From: Stenopsyche tienmushanensis
Lineage: Eukaryota > Arthropoda > Insecta > Trichoptera > Stenopsychidae
DNA length: 64,000 nt
Direction of reading: 5' to 3'
Assembly: GCA_008973525.1 (NCBI GenBank)
Contig: WACJ01000073.1
Location: forward strand, 62,001-126,000
Each line of letters begins with the position of its first letter. Within the stretch, counting starts at the first letter, position 1. The position numbers and the translations under genes are program-made. Positions 35,765-47,879 of this stretch are shown piece after piece. A model generated the notes under the pieces. It made no database searches and was not told the origin of the DNA. It worked only from the letters and a program-made list of their open reading frames with translations.

Positions 35765-37984
35765 TTTTGCATTTGCTGTTGTAAATGTATTTTTGTTATT
35801 CAAAATGAATGTTCACTGATGGCAAAATAAGTTTTTATCATAGAAAATTTTACTTGCAGTGAAAAATAATATTTTAACGTATCATTTGTATTTTTATTAA
35901 AATTTACATTTTGATAATGACATGGATATAATGGGGTAAAGTAATTTAAGTGTAAAAACGATGGTTTAAAGTTTAAACAACCCCTAAACTCAGCTTAATC
36001 GTCATAAATTCTATCTTGGGTCTAAAAGTGATCGGTTTTTAACTTTTTTTATGCGAAAAGTATTAAATATAGAATGTTAATATTAAGTGTCGTTATAAAA
36101 CATGAAAATATTTTTTAAAGTTTGACAAAATGTGATAGTGGGAGTGTGGGGAGCCACGTATGTCGGTGTGTGAGCGATGACAATTTTCATCATGGAAGTC
36201 CTAAATCCTGAACAGGTGGTTTGTAGCACTAAAATTAAAAATACTTTTACTTTGTATAATATTGTGCATAACTTAGACTAGAATTAAAAATAAATATTGT
36301 AAAATAAAAATATAGTGAGCGATCGAAGAAAAAATTGTGTTTTTACCGACATTTTTTGTAGTTTTTTGTTCATAAAATAAAAACCTTTTAATGTTTTTAG
36401 ATAATTGTAGTTTATACGATGAAGACATTTATTATAAACGTGCTTGCCAAATTTCATAAAGAATACTCATCTAGGGCGTATGGAAGCACTTCCAAGAGCT
36501 TGGAAAACGCGTTTTAAGTATAGAGGATATTCATCTTTTGGATTGTTTTATGTCCAGGTCTTCTTTTAGTTGAACGTAATTCTTATTCAAAATTATCGTA
36601 TTCGATAGTATTTCTTATCTGCATCTACAGGATTTTGCTATAGCAAAATGGCTGACAGTTTCTTTACAAATGTCCCATCGTCTTGGCTAATATTTCAATA
36701 CGCCCCGACCGTTTTTAATAATCATTTTTATCGCATGATAAATAGCATCATACACGCCATCCTCGTATTATGCAAAATACCCACACACTTCGAAATCCCG
36801 GCTTCTCTCCATTTCTGGATTAGCTCGCAGAAGATCGCCGCCGTAATTTATGGGCATCATATTTCTCATCGAATATGGTAATCCGAAGAAAGTGTTATCC
36901 ACCTGTAAGATGGGTTGGTCGCCGATATCGTATATTTTGCATTAGACGGGTTCGGGTTCGGGGGCGTGGATCGATTTGCCGATACACGGGGCCGATTATC
37001 AATTTGTCCCGTGGGCTTTACAGGCTTCAGGGGCGAATTTCGATTGAATTAACACGATGAAAATAATCCATCTATATTGCTGCATCGTTTGTGCAATCGA
37101 ATTTTACGTAGAAATTTGTTCATATTCGATGATGTGAAATTTGTATGATCTACGTGACTAGTACATTCGATAATTACGGCACTGTTTCACGTCGATTTTA
37201 CTTTCGACTATTGTACGAATTGCTCAAAATTGAATACGGTTTCGTCTGGATTTTTTTTCCGCCATCATAATGGCACTTTCTTGCATTAAAACCGGCAAAC
37301 GGCTGTTATTTTCGGTCGATATTCGACATGCATATTTTATGTCGATCATATTGAATATTATTTTTGCTCCTTTTTACGGCTCGCTATTTACTGTTCCATG
37401 AAAATTATACAGTCCGGCGGTGAATTAGAAAGTTCCTATTTTTCATCGTAAATAAATAATGGCCAAAGAATCGACGATTTTACGCGCGGTTATGCCCATA
37501 AACGGTTCGCATTATGACTGACTATTAAAATCAATTGGCATTGTGACGGGCGGAAAGGGTAGAGCTTTAAATAAAAGCGCTGGCTTTTTTGCTCTGTACT
37601 TTTTGGCTGATGGACATCTGCCTGTATGTACGTCTTCTCGAAGAATTAAGGTCATTCTGATGTTAATATTGCATGTGAAAAAAGTGCATTGTTGGAACGG
37701 CATAACATGCAATTGTTATTGCATCATTGCAGTGATACAATCGGCGCAAAAAATGCATGAGAAGTTCATCATTCGTATAGAATCTGCGCAATATTTGATG
37801 TTTTTTTGGCTCGGAATTAAAAATCAATTTTAACATTGGCATCAATCTTTGATGTTCATCATCCGGGATGTTCCTCTTTTGTCGACGGTTTTTTTCTAAT
37901 TATTGCATCCTTGTACGATACTATAAATTATAACAGCCTCTTCTTATTTTCCCATGCAATGTACGATAATACGAGTACCTTTAC
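35765..37984. other. Intergenic, no gene recognised
   Basis: Decayed AT-rich sequence follows the primer-site remnant. 36640-37520 has many TAAT and TTTATG-type motifs and short frames on both strands, compatible with regulatory DNA but not proof of it. Confidence 0.4.
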
Positions 37985-38215
37985 GTTGAGGATTCGAGTG
38001 ATACAGATTGCAAAGATTGTGATTTGGAGACAGAGATGGAGAGAGTGTCTTGCGTCTCATCATATACTCGTACATGGCACGATTGTATCGATCGATAACC
38101 CAAATTTATCGATTTCAAGGTCCAAGAAATGGATTTGATAACGAATCTATGATTGACAATAAGCGACGCACATACGAATCTATAACATCTACGTTTACTT
38201 CAATTTAAAATTAAC
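37985..38215 (-). mobile_element. TTAA MITE family A, reversed fragment
   Basis: Reverse complement of the family blocks: GGAGACAGAGATGGAGAGAG, TGTCTTGCGTCTCATCATA, ACGATTGTATCGATCGATAA and CCCAAATTTATCGAT. Closest to the diverged copy at 7383-7762. Ends not resolved. Confidence 0.7.
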
Positions 38216-38227
38216 ACACGGATCCAG

Positions 38228-38400
38228 CGGGTTTTAAACTTATGTAATCCTCTTGAGCAAAATTTATTTCGCGGACCCCTCTTGAGCAAATTTTTTTTCG
38301 CGGACCCCATTGGAACCCTTTTAACTTAATTTTTCAAACAAACAAACGTTTCTTGGTCAAATATTGGCCAAAATAGATCTTCTTCTTAAAACTGCTGCAC
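38228..38400 (-). mobile_element. hAT MITE (GTCCGCGG family), reversed fragment
   Basis: Contains CTCTTGAGCAAAATTTATTT, CGCGGACCCCTCTTGAGCAA, TTTTTTTTCGCGGACCCC and AAACAAACAAACGTTTCTTG. Half of the 322-bp reference; the CAGTGG end is missing. Confidence 0.75.
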
Positions 38401-38430
38401 TAATCGAATGGTTAAGGCATGTAATATGCT

Positions 38431-38745
38431 TTAACTCTTTTGCGACGGGGTGAATTCGTAAAAAATGCAAAAATGGGTTACTTTCATTCAAATGCTGTAA
38501 TTCTAAAACTAGCCCGTATTTTTCAAAATAATTTGGGGGTAAATTTGTAGAATAATTTATTTTAATTTTAAATTCCCAGTGTTACTGACTCATATATTTT
38601 TCTGGATATTTAGATGTGTCAAAATTCCAAGATTGTTCAAGTGTATTTTTCGAAATTAATCATAAAATTTTCTATTGCCATAAATTATTCCACACATGTA
38701 TGCATGAAGGGCTCCTTTATGAGTCTCCCGTCGCGAAAGAGTCAA
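38431..38745 (+). mobile_element. TTAA-type MITE, 315 bp, GCGACGGG ends
   Basis: Left end TTAACTCTTTTGCGACGGG; right end CCCGTCGCGAAAGAGTCAA: 19-bp near-perfect inverted ends. The right border reads TCAA, a one-base change from TTAA. AT-rich interior without a gene. Its ends differ from family A, so it is a separate family with the same TTAA(C)YCTTT layout. Confidence 0.8.
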
Positions 38746-38867
38746 TATCTTATTAACCAAATAAAGATTATGATGCGTTTATCAGTACAAAAATGAATGC
38801 CAAAATTGATCAATCATTAATATTTTATTACTTACGTCGGGTTTTAAATTATATTATAAAGCAACGG

Positions 38868-39055
38868 TTCTTAAAATGATGTATTTCGCGGACACCCTCC
38901 TGAGCAATTTTTTTTTCGCGGACCCCCCCTTAAATATTTTTTTGTGGACCCATCCCAACCCTTTACCCTATTCAACATTTTACGTCATATATTGGTAAAA
39001 AATATTGCTCAAAATAGTTTTCTGTAAATAATTCTAGACAATGTATTCCACTATT
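38868..39055 (-). mobile_element. hAT MITE (GTCCGCGG family), truncated
   Basis: Starts AACGGTTCTTAAAATGATGT, then TTTCGCGGACACCCTCCTGAG, TTTTTTTTTCGCGGACCCCC, and a degraded remainder including TATTGGTAAAAAATATTGCTC. Right end missing. Confidence 0.7.
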
Positions 39056-40839
39056 TAAGTTTGTCTTTAGCATCCTCCATCCAATTGTTGAGGGTAAGAC
39101 GTTTAGCATCCTTGTGGCCTTCTAAATCTTCCAATGGATTGACTGCTATTCAAACTTGACGTTAAACAGCAAGAGAAGTTTTACACGGTTGATCATGACC
39201 ATGTCCATGGCTTCCAAATTGACCACCTAAGATTAGGTATCGGAATACTTTTTGAGTTGAATTGCGGCACGAGGTGTCATGGAAATATTTGGATGGCTAT
39301 CGAATAATATTATGAAGTCTTGCGGTGCAATCCCTCCCCGTATTTCATTTTAAATGCTTTTTTGCTCGAGAACAATTTCTCGAATTTAATTAATCATTGT
39401 ATTTTCATTCCGCTGAAGCTGTTAGGGTCAGGCTTATTAACCGGTCGCCGTAAATTAATACAATGAGTGAACGTATGCATACGTTTTGCATCCTCTTTGT
39501 GGATTGTTGCGCTTCATCAATATCCACTTTGTTGCAATGCAGCATAAGCGGCAACTTTTGTGATTAATTAAGTCGAGTACACCACACTCGGTGCGCAATA
39601 AATCTTGTGATTATTCAGAAATCCTCCGGTCCATTGAGCCGGCCCTTGTCTCTCCACTTATGCGAACAAATCGCGTTTCTAATTAATATCCAGCATCCAT
39701 CTTATCGTTTTTCCGAGGGTTGATTAATTTTCACGCACGTCTCGGACCATTGAATTCTAATGTGCACCTCGGAGGAGGCAGGCAGAAAGGATCGCATATG
39801 TCCTAGTCGCGCCCCGAGATAATGCCGATCGTTGATTGAAATTTTAATGAAAACTGCCTCTAAAACGTGTATTCTATCTTGAGGCATTCGAGCGATCGAC
39901 GCGAAGGATCTTCGTTTTTATGACACCGATAAAATCATAATTGAATTTTGATCAGATGCAAATCATACACGTGAAAAAAATGGGAACGTTTCGAAATCGA
40001 AAACTCTTCACACACTTTCTTCTCGTTCTATGCAAAGCAGCTCCACATAGTGCTGTTCTACGAAGTGTTTGATTCTGACATGGCGTTGTTTTTAATTTAT
40101 GTCATTTTTGTACGATTCCCACATTAAAACAATACCTATTTGTCGTCTAGTAGATACTCCGACGAATTCTATGGAAATCTGGCGTGAAATCTGCATTTCT
40201 TCGCTACATTAATTCTGGAACGTTATGTCATCGAACAATCGTTTGTAAGTTTCGTTCTTTAAATTCTGCTGTTGTATTTATGCGGCATCAATTTGTAACG
40301 ATTTGTTATTCTAAGTATTTGACTTAATTATTTATTTTTTGGGGGGAAAAACATCGAATTTGACCCACTATTGGCTATTTGGTCAATTTCAAAGCCAAAA
40401 CAACCAACTGTAAATACTTTTTTAAACATATTTTATTTCAAATTAACACCGATTAGCCCATTTCCTGCTTGTCATTTATGCTTCTGTGGGAACGCCCTTT
40501 TGAACTCTCATATTTAGGCCTTTTATTGAATTTTATTTGAATTTTATTTGTTTTTTTCCACTGTTCCCGATTTAGAATTTGTCTTTTTTGAGGTTGAAGT
40601 TCATCATTGCCTTGGTCGTTAAAGTCTCAAAGCTGGGACCTGTTTTGTTTTAAACTTTAAAAATAAGCATCTTAAACAAAACAGCTTTTTGCTGATCGTC
40701 TTCCACTTTTCGGCGTCTCTTTGACCCTATAATTGAATAGACCAAGTGGCCTATCCTGATCATCCATACATATAGTGTAGTGGTTGCTTTATGCTATTGT
40801 AGCACGGGCGAAATATCATCCCCATGCAATGGCACTGTT
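39056..40839. other. Intergenic, no gene recognised
   Basis: 39420-39900 is GC-richer with several TTAATTAA-type sites and short frames; no domain or RNA seen. Confidence 0.4.
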
Positions 40840-41180
40840 AATCTCTGTTAATTCGCCAACTTTACAGCGTCATATATCGTCCCTCTTTGACGCAATGTGT
40901 TAATTTAACAGTGACATGTTTTTGTGACGCATTGCGGCTGGAAGATCGACACCTATTTTTACGCGTGCAATACGGTTCGATGGTGACTGGTGAGTGGTGG
41001 GTCGTGAGGAGCTGTCGAATAAGCTTGGCTGCGGGAAGGCGTGCTTCCCGCGGCCAGATCTCTCTCTCGTGTTTGATAAATAAGTTATTTAAGACAAGAG
41101 TCTTTCTATTCGATTCCCGCCTATATCTTTCCATCCGCCCGGCTAAATTACGACCTAGACACACATACACACACAATAGA
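40840..41180 (+). mobile_element. LTR remnant B
   Basis: Contains the inverted pair GACGCAATGTGTTAA / GTGACGCATTGCGG and then a near-perfect hairpin, GCGGGAAGGCGTGCTTCCCGC (41029-41049). After it come CCAGATCTCTCTCTCGTGT, AAATAAGTTATTTAAG and TTTCTATTCGATTCCCGCC. Block order equals remnant A at 10495-10893. Not flanked by a coding region. Confidence 0.6.
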
Positions 41181-41274
41181 GGCTGTACGGCGCATGCGCG
41201 TAGTGTGTTCCATAAGCGAGTAATATATTTACTTTATAAATAAATTTAAGACAATAGTAAACGGGACCACATCT

Positions 41275-41665
41275 AATACATAAAAAATTATCTCTGTTTG
41301 TTCGTATGTAATGCGCTGCCATACCGTTCATCAGATTGCGATAAAACTTCGCCCACTTATTGCTAATGATAGCGCGCGTAACATAGGCATAGTCTGATGT
41401 ACAAAAATAAAATGTTTGTTCGTATTTTATGCGCTGCCATACCGTTCATTCGACTGCGATAAAACTTTGCCAACTTATTGTTTGCATTTTCTCAAATAAT
41501 ATAGGCATAGTACAATTAACTTACAGTAGATCTTGTTTATAGAAATCAATGTTTGTTCATATATATAATAAAACTACCAAAATAAAATAACCATTTTTAC
41601 ATTCATTCAAATTCAATGATATTTTTAGAATAATTACTTTTATGGCAGCTAGTTTTTTAATTAAA
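41275..41665 (+). mobile_element. Helentron-like unit, second copy
   Basis: Two GCGCTGCCATACCGTTCAT modules, each followed by GATTGCGATAAAACTT or CTGCGATAAAACTT, then CTCAAATAATATAGGCATAG, AACTTACAGTAGATCTTG and GATATTTTTAGAATAATTAC. The CGGGTACCAGCTAGT tail of the 3146 copy is reduced to GGCAGCTAGT. Confidence 0.65.
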
Positions 41666-41724
41666 AGGACTTTTGAATAATCTTTTAAATTATTTGCCAT
41701 TTCTAAGGCTTTATTCATTGATTT

Positions 41725-41933
41725 TAATGTATAACAAGGAGCTGTTTCGCTGAAACTGCCTTCCGTGTCATTAATCTTTGTACAATGGATTTACCTAGCA
41801 TTTGTGCCAAGTCTACTTCGTCAGAAGCATGTTCCTCCGTTATTTCTTCTATATCCTGAATAGTCATATTATTAAAGCCTTCTCCGCTAAAACCATGAGC
41901 AATGCTGATTGTCCGTTTGTATTCATCTTCTAT
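41725..41933 (-). pseudogene. Possible pogo/Tigger transposase C-terminal scrap
   Basis: On the minus strand about 68 codons run without a stop. They read Gly-Glu-Gly-Phe-Asn-Asn-Met-Thr then Asp-Ile-Glu-Glu-Ile-Thr-Glu-Glu-His, rich in acidic residues. This resembles the acidic C-terminal tail of Tigger-type transposases (a Gly-Phe block followed by Glu-Glu-Leu repeats). A stop precedes the stretch and no DDE core was found upstream on this strand. A chance acidic frame is the alternative. Confidence 0.35.
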
Positions 41934-42879
41934 TTAAGGTAAGACATTTTCTACTGCGATTATCTCTGGATATGACCTTTTCGAGCAGGGATTTAGAGTT
42001 GAATTACTTTGATAGGCATCGATACAATATAAGCAAATCGAGTATTTTCTTGTATATTTGGATATAGAGAGTTCATTTTGTACGAGAGCTGAGTATGGAT
42101 GTACATATTTTTAATGTGGGAATAAAAACAATTAAATTTTTTTACTCCACAGCATAGTATGAAATCATTTGGTTATATCCAGTCGCCAGTTTTTTATAGT
42201 CATTTAGCATCTTAAATCACGAACGTTGAAGATGATTGACATTGATGTCCAAATCGAGATGCATAAGGAAATGACGATTGTCTCTAGAGTCAGTCTCCCC
42301 TAATTTGGACGTTTGTAGTCCTCTTGTCATTGAGATTTTTTTCGTTCTGGTAAATGTCGGCATATCATTGTGTAACTATGTTATGTTAATGACTCTGGTA
42401 AGAGAAATCTCACTTGCTCGCAGTAAATTGGAGTGATATTACGAGCCATTACATTATATTTTTTCTCATTAGCGTGCACACGTCGAGTTTTTGATACCTA
42501 GCCGCGAGGTGTGATTATGATACCCAATAATTCTTGGGGTCGTTTGATCTACGCGGTAGGTTTTGTCTGCACTATTAACATTCTTGGTTAGGGACTTTCC
42601 CAATGACGAAACTTACGCCGTTTAACACTGATAGCGACAATTGGCTGTGACGAAATGCCTAATAATATGGGAGGGTTCCTCTGATGGCTTCCGGCTCAAA
42701 TTATATATTTTTTGGTAAAGATCTCATATTATCACGTCCATTGGAAAGAGCTTCTGAAAAACAACAACATCCAGTTCTCACACCTCCTCATTTTACATTG
42801 TGAAATAATGTAGCTGTACGCCCGGACCGGTTAAAAATCCGTAAACGAATTTATGCAATATTAATTGTTAGCAAAGATA
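41934..42879. other. Intergenic, no gene recognised
   Basis: No frame, RNA or repeat identified that relates to the rest of the window. Confidence 0.4.
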
Positions 42880-43150
42880 CACATTGCAGAACAGGTCCAC
42901 ATAAGAGAGATAACATAAGAATAAACGATAAAGATCACAGTTGTGAGATCATAAAAGCTGGTCGCAAGAAGACTAGGTCTTCCTGCGGCCAAGACTATCG
43001 GTCGGACCCCAAAGCTCTAAACTGGCTCTGACTAAACGGAAACTGAAACTCAAACTAAAACTGAATCAATGTAGTTATCTGTATCCCTTTTATTCGACCT
43101 ACCTTCACAAGATTTTGAACATTTTATATCAGTATTGGTAACACTTGTTT
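42880..43150 (+). mobile_element. LTR-like remnant C
   Basis: Contains GCAAGAAGACTAGGTCTTCC, then TGCGGCCAAGACTATCGGTC, the hairpin-then-GGCCA arrangement shared with remnants A, B, D and E, followed by CCCTTTTATTCGACCTACC. Borders unclear. Confidence 0.4.
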
Positions 43151-44267
43151 TGGTGTATTCTGTATGTTTCATCAATATCTTCGCAGCACTTGATTATTTA
43201 TCAAATATTATTAAGAAAATCATCCTTAAATTTGACAAATTCCTAAGCAGAATATTGAATACTCTAGATTCTGGAGTCTAGAAACTATGACTTAAACTTT
43301 GAATATGGATCTAATTAAATGTGTGTTTGTTGTGCTCTTTGGGCTTGATGCTGGCCGTTAGACATTTCCTCACCTTTTAAGATTAATATGCAAATATGGC
43401 GCAAAAAATTACACACAGATCTTAATTAATACGTGAAAGATTGCGGTATGCGATGCTTATCATTCGAGATTAATTGAATATTTGCCGAGTGCAAATAGTA
43501 AAGAGCGAGTATTAGCGTGCGAAAACAGCAATCTATTTGGAATGCTTCAGATCAGTTCAAATCTTATTTACTTTAAATTAATATCCCACGTCCGTTCATT
43601 CGGCTATCGGATTTCTGGGAACGCTTCGTGCTCGTTCATCATTAGGCATTAATTTATATATTTTAAGATCCATCTTTCATGAAGCTTCCCACGTCGCATC
43701 GCGAAGAGTTTACGTCTTGTCGTCTTTCCAATATTCGTTTAATTTGTGTCGACGATCTATCCGGACGACCCTCGATCGCCGAAAGGATGGGCGACGATCG
43801 GTTATGATGTAAGATACCTTCGCTTTACTTGTTATAGTCTTTCCGATTACAGTAACCTGTGTCTCTATCCTTCGCCGGAGTCAAAGAACAACAACCGCTA
43901 GATACCACCGATCACGCAATTTCGTAATCTGTAGCTACATCAACCAAACGTTGAACTCTTCCTATCGAACCTTCTCGTCTTACAAAGCTCCATCATCAGG
44001 TCGTCCATTCATGGTGACGGGCGTCTTGATTGAGTCATCGAGAAACCAAATTACCCGATCGGAGCTCCGTAGCTAATTCTGATTGTTGTGTTACCCTCGA
44101 GTAATGGATCCTCCAGATTTTCAGAAGCTCCGATGACAAAAAAATGATGTTACTTCTGATGTGATTATTCAAGAAATTCATCATCATCATGGTATCTATC
44201 ATGACACAATCTATTACAGGATTAAGTTTTAATAACCTGTGATAGATGCAACACATCTATCATAGTA
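43151..44267. other. Intergenic, no gene recognised
   Basis: GC-richer at 43670-44010 with short frames; nothing recognised. Confidence 0.4.
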
Positions 44268-44520
44268 CACTTGGGTCTGTTTTTATGCGATAGATACGTT
44301 CCACGGGGAGTCGCATAAAAAAATCGCACAAAAAAAGACTTGAACCACATAGAAAATTGAGGGATTGGTTCCATTATTTTTAAAAACCGCATAATTTCAA
44401 AGCAATTCAATTCAATTTTTTTTATGCGCATTCGCACAAAAAACTTTGCCCTATATAGAAAAACGATGGATAGGTTCAATTATTTTTCAAATCCGCATAA
44501 TATTAAAATTGTGTTTGATA
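44268..44520 (+). mobile_element. pogo/Tigger-like MITE, third copy, truncated
   Basis: After TA (44266-44267) reads CACTTGGGTCTGTTTTTATG, CGATAGATACGTTCCACGGG and AAAAAAATCGCACAAAAAAA, matching the 24091 and 32343 copies. AAAAACCGCATAATTTCAAAG and a second AATCCGCATAATATTAAAA follow. The right end is not found before the TTAA MITE at 44541. Confidence 0.6.
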
Positions 44521-44540
44521 GGTTATTTCCTGGACACTTA

Positions 44541-44961
44541 TTAACCCTTTGAGTAGTGAACTAATTTTAAATCATCATAAACTTAGTTGCTATATTTGTA
44601 TATCCATAATAAATCAATTTATCTGTCAAGACCGCGCAGCGTGTATGAAGCTTGTATATAAAAAAAAATAAACACTATTAATAGCACACAATATTCGTTT
44701 ATTTTTTCGCGTGAACATAAACAATACACTTGAAATCTATTAAATTGGGTTATTATTAGTCGATAAATTTGGGTTACCGATCTATACAATCGTATGATGT
44801 ACGCAATGCACTATCTCCGTCTCTATCTCCCATTCATAATCTCCGAACTGCGAGACGCTATTTCCGTCTTTGACTCTCTCTAAATTCAATATGCAAGAAT
44901 GCTCTTTTTGAAACACTGGAATTCGATCGCAAATACGCGACTGATCTCCTTTAAAAGTTAA
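44541..44961 (+). mobile_element. TTAA MITE family A copy, 421 bp
   Basis: Left end TTAACCCTTTGAGTAGTGAA; right end GATCTCCTTTAAAAGTTAA; TTAA at both borders. Core TAGTCGATAAATTTGGG at about 44758, with ATCTATACAATCGTATGATG and CTATCTCCGTCTC tracts. Matches 16600-16956 closely through GAAGCTTGTATATAAA. Confidence 0.88.
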
Positions 44962-46671
44962 AAAGGAAATATATCTCGATTCAGACTTATTCTGATTTCC
45001 TGGATGGCATCTGGAAATCGTGGTTTAAATATCAACTTTCAATTGAATTTTATTGATTTTTTGACTGAGGATCCTCAAACTTAAATTGCGTCAAAGGGGC
45101 CTCTTAAGTGCTAAATCCGCGACTGTCTGAATATAAAAAAAGCTTTAAATTGAGCAGAACTTTTTATGATTCACTGATTTGAAATAAATTAAATAATTTC
45201 AATATAATCAAATATGAAAATCTGGAGATTGCTAGTAAAGATTACTGCAAGTAGGGGTGCGAATATGTAGGTAATAAGGCGAAAGAATCTTATTTTCATC
45301 ACTATCTGATCGTCTTCCTCCTTACGTGGAGAATCTCTATGATCGGATAGCGAACGTACCCGCGGCGGCTGTTCATATTATAACAACTTTTCAACAATAA
45401 CTTTTCAACCCCTCGTTTTTTTCCCACGACAGCTATTTCTTTAGATAATTTCCTATGTAAATCACATGTTTTAGCAATGTAAGGTTCTCTTATTTAAGAT
45501 CTTATAGTATTCTTAGAGTATTTTTATTTGTCCTTTAACTTCAAAAATATGTAATAGAATTTGTCTGCAATTATATGCATCCTTGAATGTATGACTTCGA
45601 TGCATTTTTTTGGTTGCAAGATTTCAGATTAGTTTAATGATTCGCCTGAGCCTACGCTTATTGTCGAGTAATTGGATACGTTGTTTAGGTGTACAAAGAG
45701 GTTTAAGCTCGAATTTTCGCCAAAAATAAGCTGAAAAAGAACCCGGTGCCTTGTCTCCCGAACAAAACGAATTCATATATAATTAAAGGTCGTAATTAAA
45801 TACGTCTATACGGTTGAGGTTTCGCAGAACAGTCCGCTAAACAAAAACCGGTCCAAATTAAGATCCATTTCATCCGATGTTCGGTATGACTCACGGCCCA
45901 ACACTGACCATGTTAGAGAGGATGTCTTCCGAGGAAAAGGATACGTGACCCAATCGCCGTACACTCCTTATCGTCCTGGATCCAGGGGCAAAAAGTCCAT
46001 CGGAAATTGGAAGCATCCGAGTGATGCAATGACAAGGTCCGTGGTGTATGCGCTTCCCGACGAGAACAATCTCGTTTAACGCACATACGTGTATTTTTTC
46101 CCCCCCAAATCAAATCGATCACAAAAAAGTGACTTAAACGTATCTCGATTTGGCACCCGGTACTTAAAATCGAATTTATCTTTTGCTCGGATTTTTTTCT
46201 TAATTATAATGGACCATAATTTACATCGATTCGGTCTAATTATACCTACGCAGAGGTATAATTGAGCCGAATTTGGACTGGATGCTGTTAATCGGCGTAG
46301 GTGTATAATCCGTCTTAATTCGGACGTAATAATACGTAATCGGAAGCATTAAGTCGACTTGCAAATACCAGTAGTAGAAAGCAAAAATGGGAAGCATTTT
46401 GCATAATATCAGAGGCATATTATGTATTCACAGTGGTGTTTCTGAGGTGACAACACGATCAAACCAAATAAGTTGATAAAAAAGCGTATAATGTGTATCG
46501 ATGGTTGTTAACATGCTTTGATAATTGTAGGGCTTCGATCTGATTAGCGCCATAAATAGAGGGTGGGGAAATTCACCCCAATTTTGTATAATCAAGATAA
46601 TGCTTTTCAACCCCATGAAATTTATATCGGATAGACTGCACGATTTTAAATTTTAATTAATCATGTTTAAT
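44962..46671. other. Intergenic, no gene recognised
   Basis: Mixed AT-rich DNA; 45800-46130 is GC-richer, with a 69-codon minus frame lacking any known domain. Confidence 0.4.
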
Positions 46672-47020
46672 ATGTAATCTTCTAACATATAAAAATGAAT
46701 TGGGTTTTGTTCGTTCGAAATGTGCTGCCATACCGTTCATCAGATTGCAATAAAACTTCGTCCACTTATTGCTAAGGATTCAGCGAGTAACATAGGCATA
46801 GTCTTCTAATATATAAAAATCAATGTTTGTTTGTGCGTATTTAATGCGCTGCCATACCGTTCATTCGATTGCGATAAAACGTTGCCAACTTATTGTTTGC
46901 ATTTTCTCAAATAATAGTACAATTAACTTACAGTAGATCTTGTGTATAAAAATCAATGTTTGTAGGTTTGTTCATATTTATATAAAAATTAACAAAATAA
47001 AATAAATATCATTTATACTT
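46672..47020 (+). mobile_element. Helentron-like unit, third copy
   Basis: CTTCTAACATATAAAAATGA, TTGGGTTTTGTTCGTTCGAAATG, two CTGCCATACCGTTCAT modules, CTTCTAATATATAAAAATCAATG and AACTTACAGTAGATCTTGTG. Lacks the CAGCTAGT tail. Confidence 0.65.
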
Positions 47021-47879
47021 TTCCCTTATATATCATTCAATTTCAATAAATTTATTCATTATCGGAAAGAAATAAATTTCATTCTTTCTATCATTTCAAA
47101 AAGTAAATCATTCCACGAAAATATATTTTTTTTAATTTTCGTGGACTTCGGCTGAAGTGTTTCTCTGAAACATTTACAGTGAAATGTCTGTTTCTACGAG
47201 TGAAATTAACTGTCTTTAGATTCATGTACATAAACATATCGCAACAAAGATCATTTTTCGTTAAGTTTTCATGTTTTGATTCTATTTATTAAAGTGCTTT
47301 CATATATTTTTAAATATGCTAATAAAAGTGTATACGATCGATGGTTTTAATCCTCTATTTACCCTAGTAACCACCAGATAATATGCGCCAACATAGTGCA
47401 TACGTTAAACGTCTCGCTTAACAAACTGCGTACACAAACAATATTTTTGCTATGTCCATGTTATTCCCGCAAGTGTAAACAATAAGTTGACAAAATTTTA
47501 TTGCAATCGGATGAACGGCATGGCAGCACATTAAATACGGACAAACAAATATGGATTTTTATTTATTGAATGAGCCATAAATAGCGAGCGTATGACAAGA
47601 TGAATTCATGAATATAATGCCATAAATATGCTTTGTAATATTGATTGGGATAGTCTTAGATATCTTGCTGGCTTTATATAAAGAGATTTTTAGCTTGGAT
47701 ATAGTTGCTCAGTGTTGTTTTTGATTCGTCATTGTGCCGAAACTTTCGAACAACCTGTATATTAACATTCGTTTATATAATATACATATATCGCTGAAAT
47801 TGATCGCTCCATTGTAAGCACGCACATTTAGTTATGAATAAGTAATCGTTTGGCGAAGAGACGGGTTCATTGCACCGCC
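47021..47879. other. Intergenic with reversed Helentron-like fragment
   Basis: 47483-47560 is a reverse-oriented module (TTTATTGCAATCGGATGAACGG, CATGGCAGCACATTAAATACG). The rest is AT-rich DNA with no gene seen. Confidence 0.5.

Noticed and set aside
40862..41243. 104- and 118-codon frames on opposite strands
   Set aside because: Both lie within LTR remnant B and cross its hairpin; no domain.
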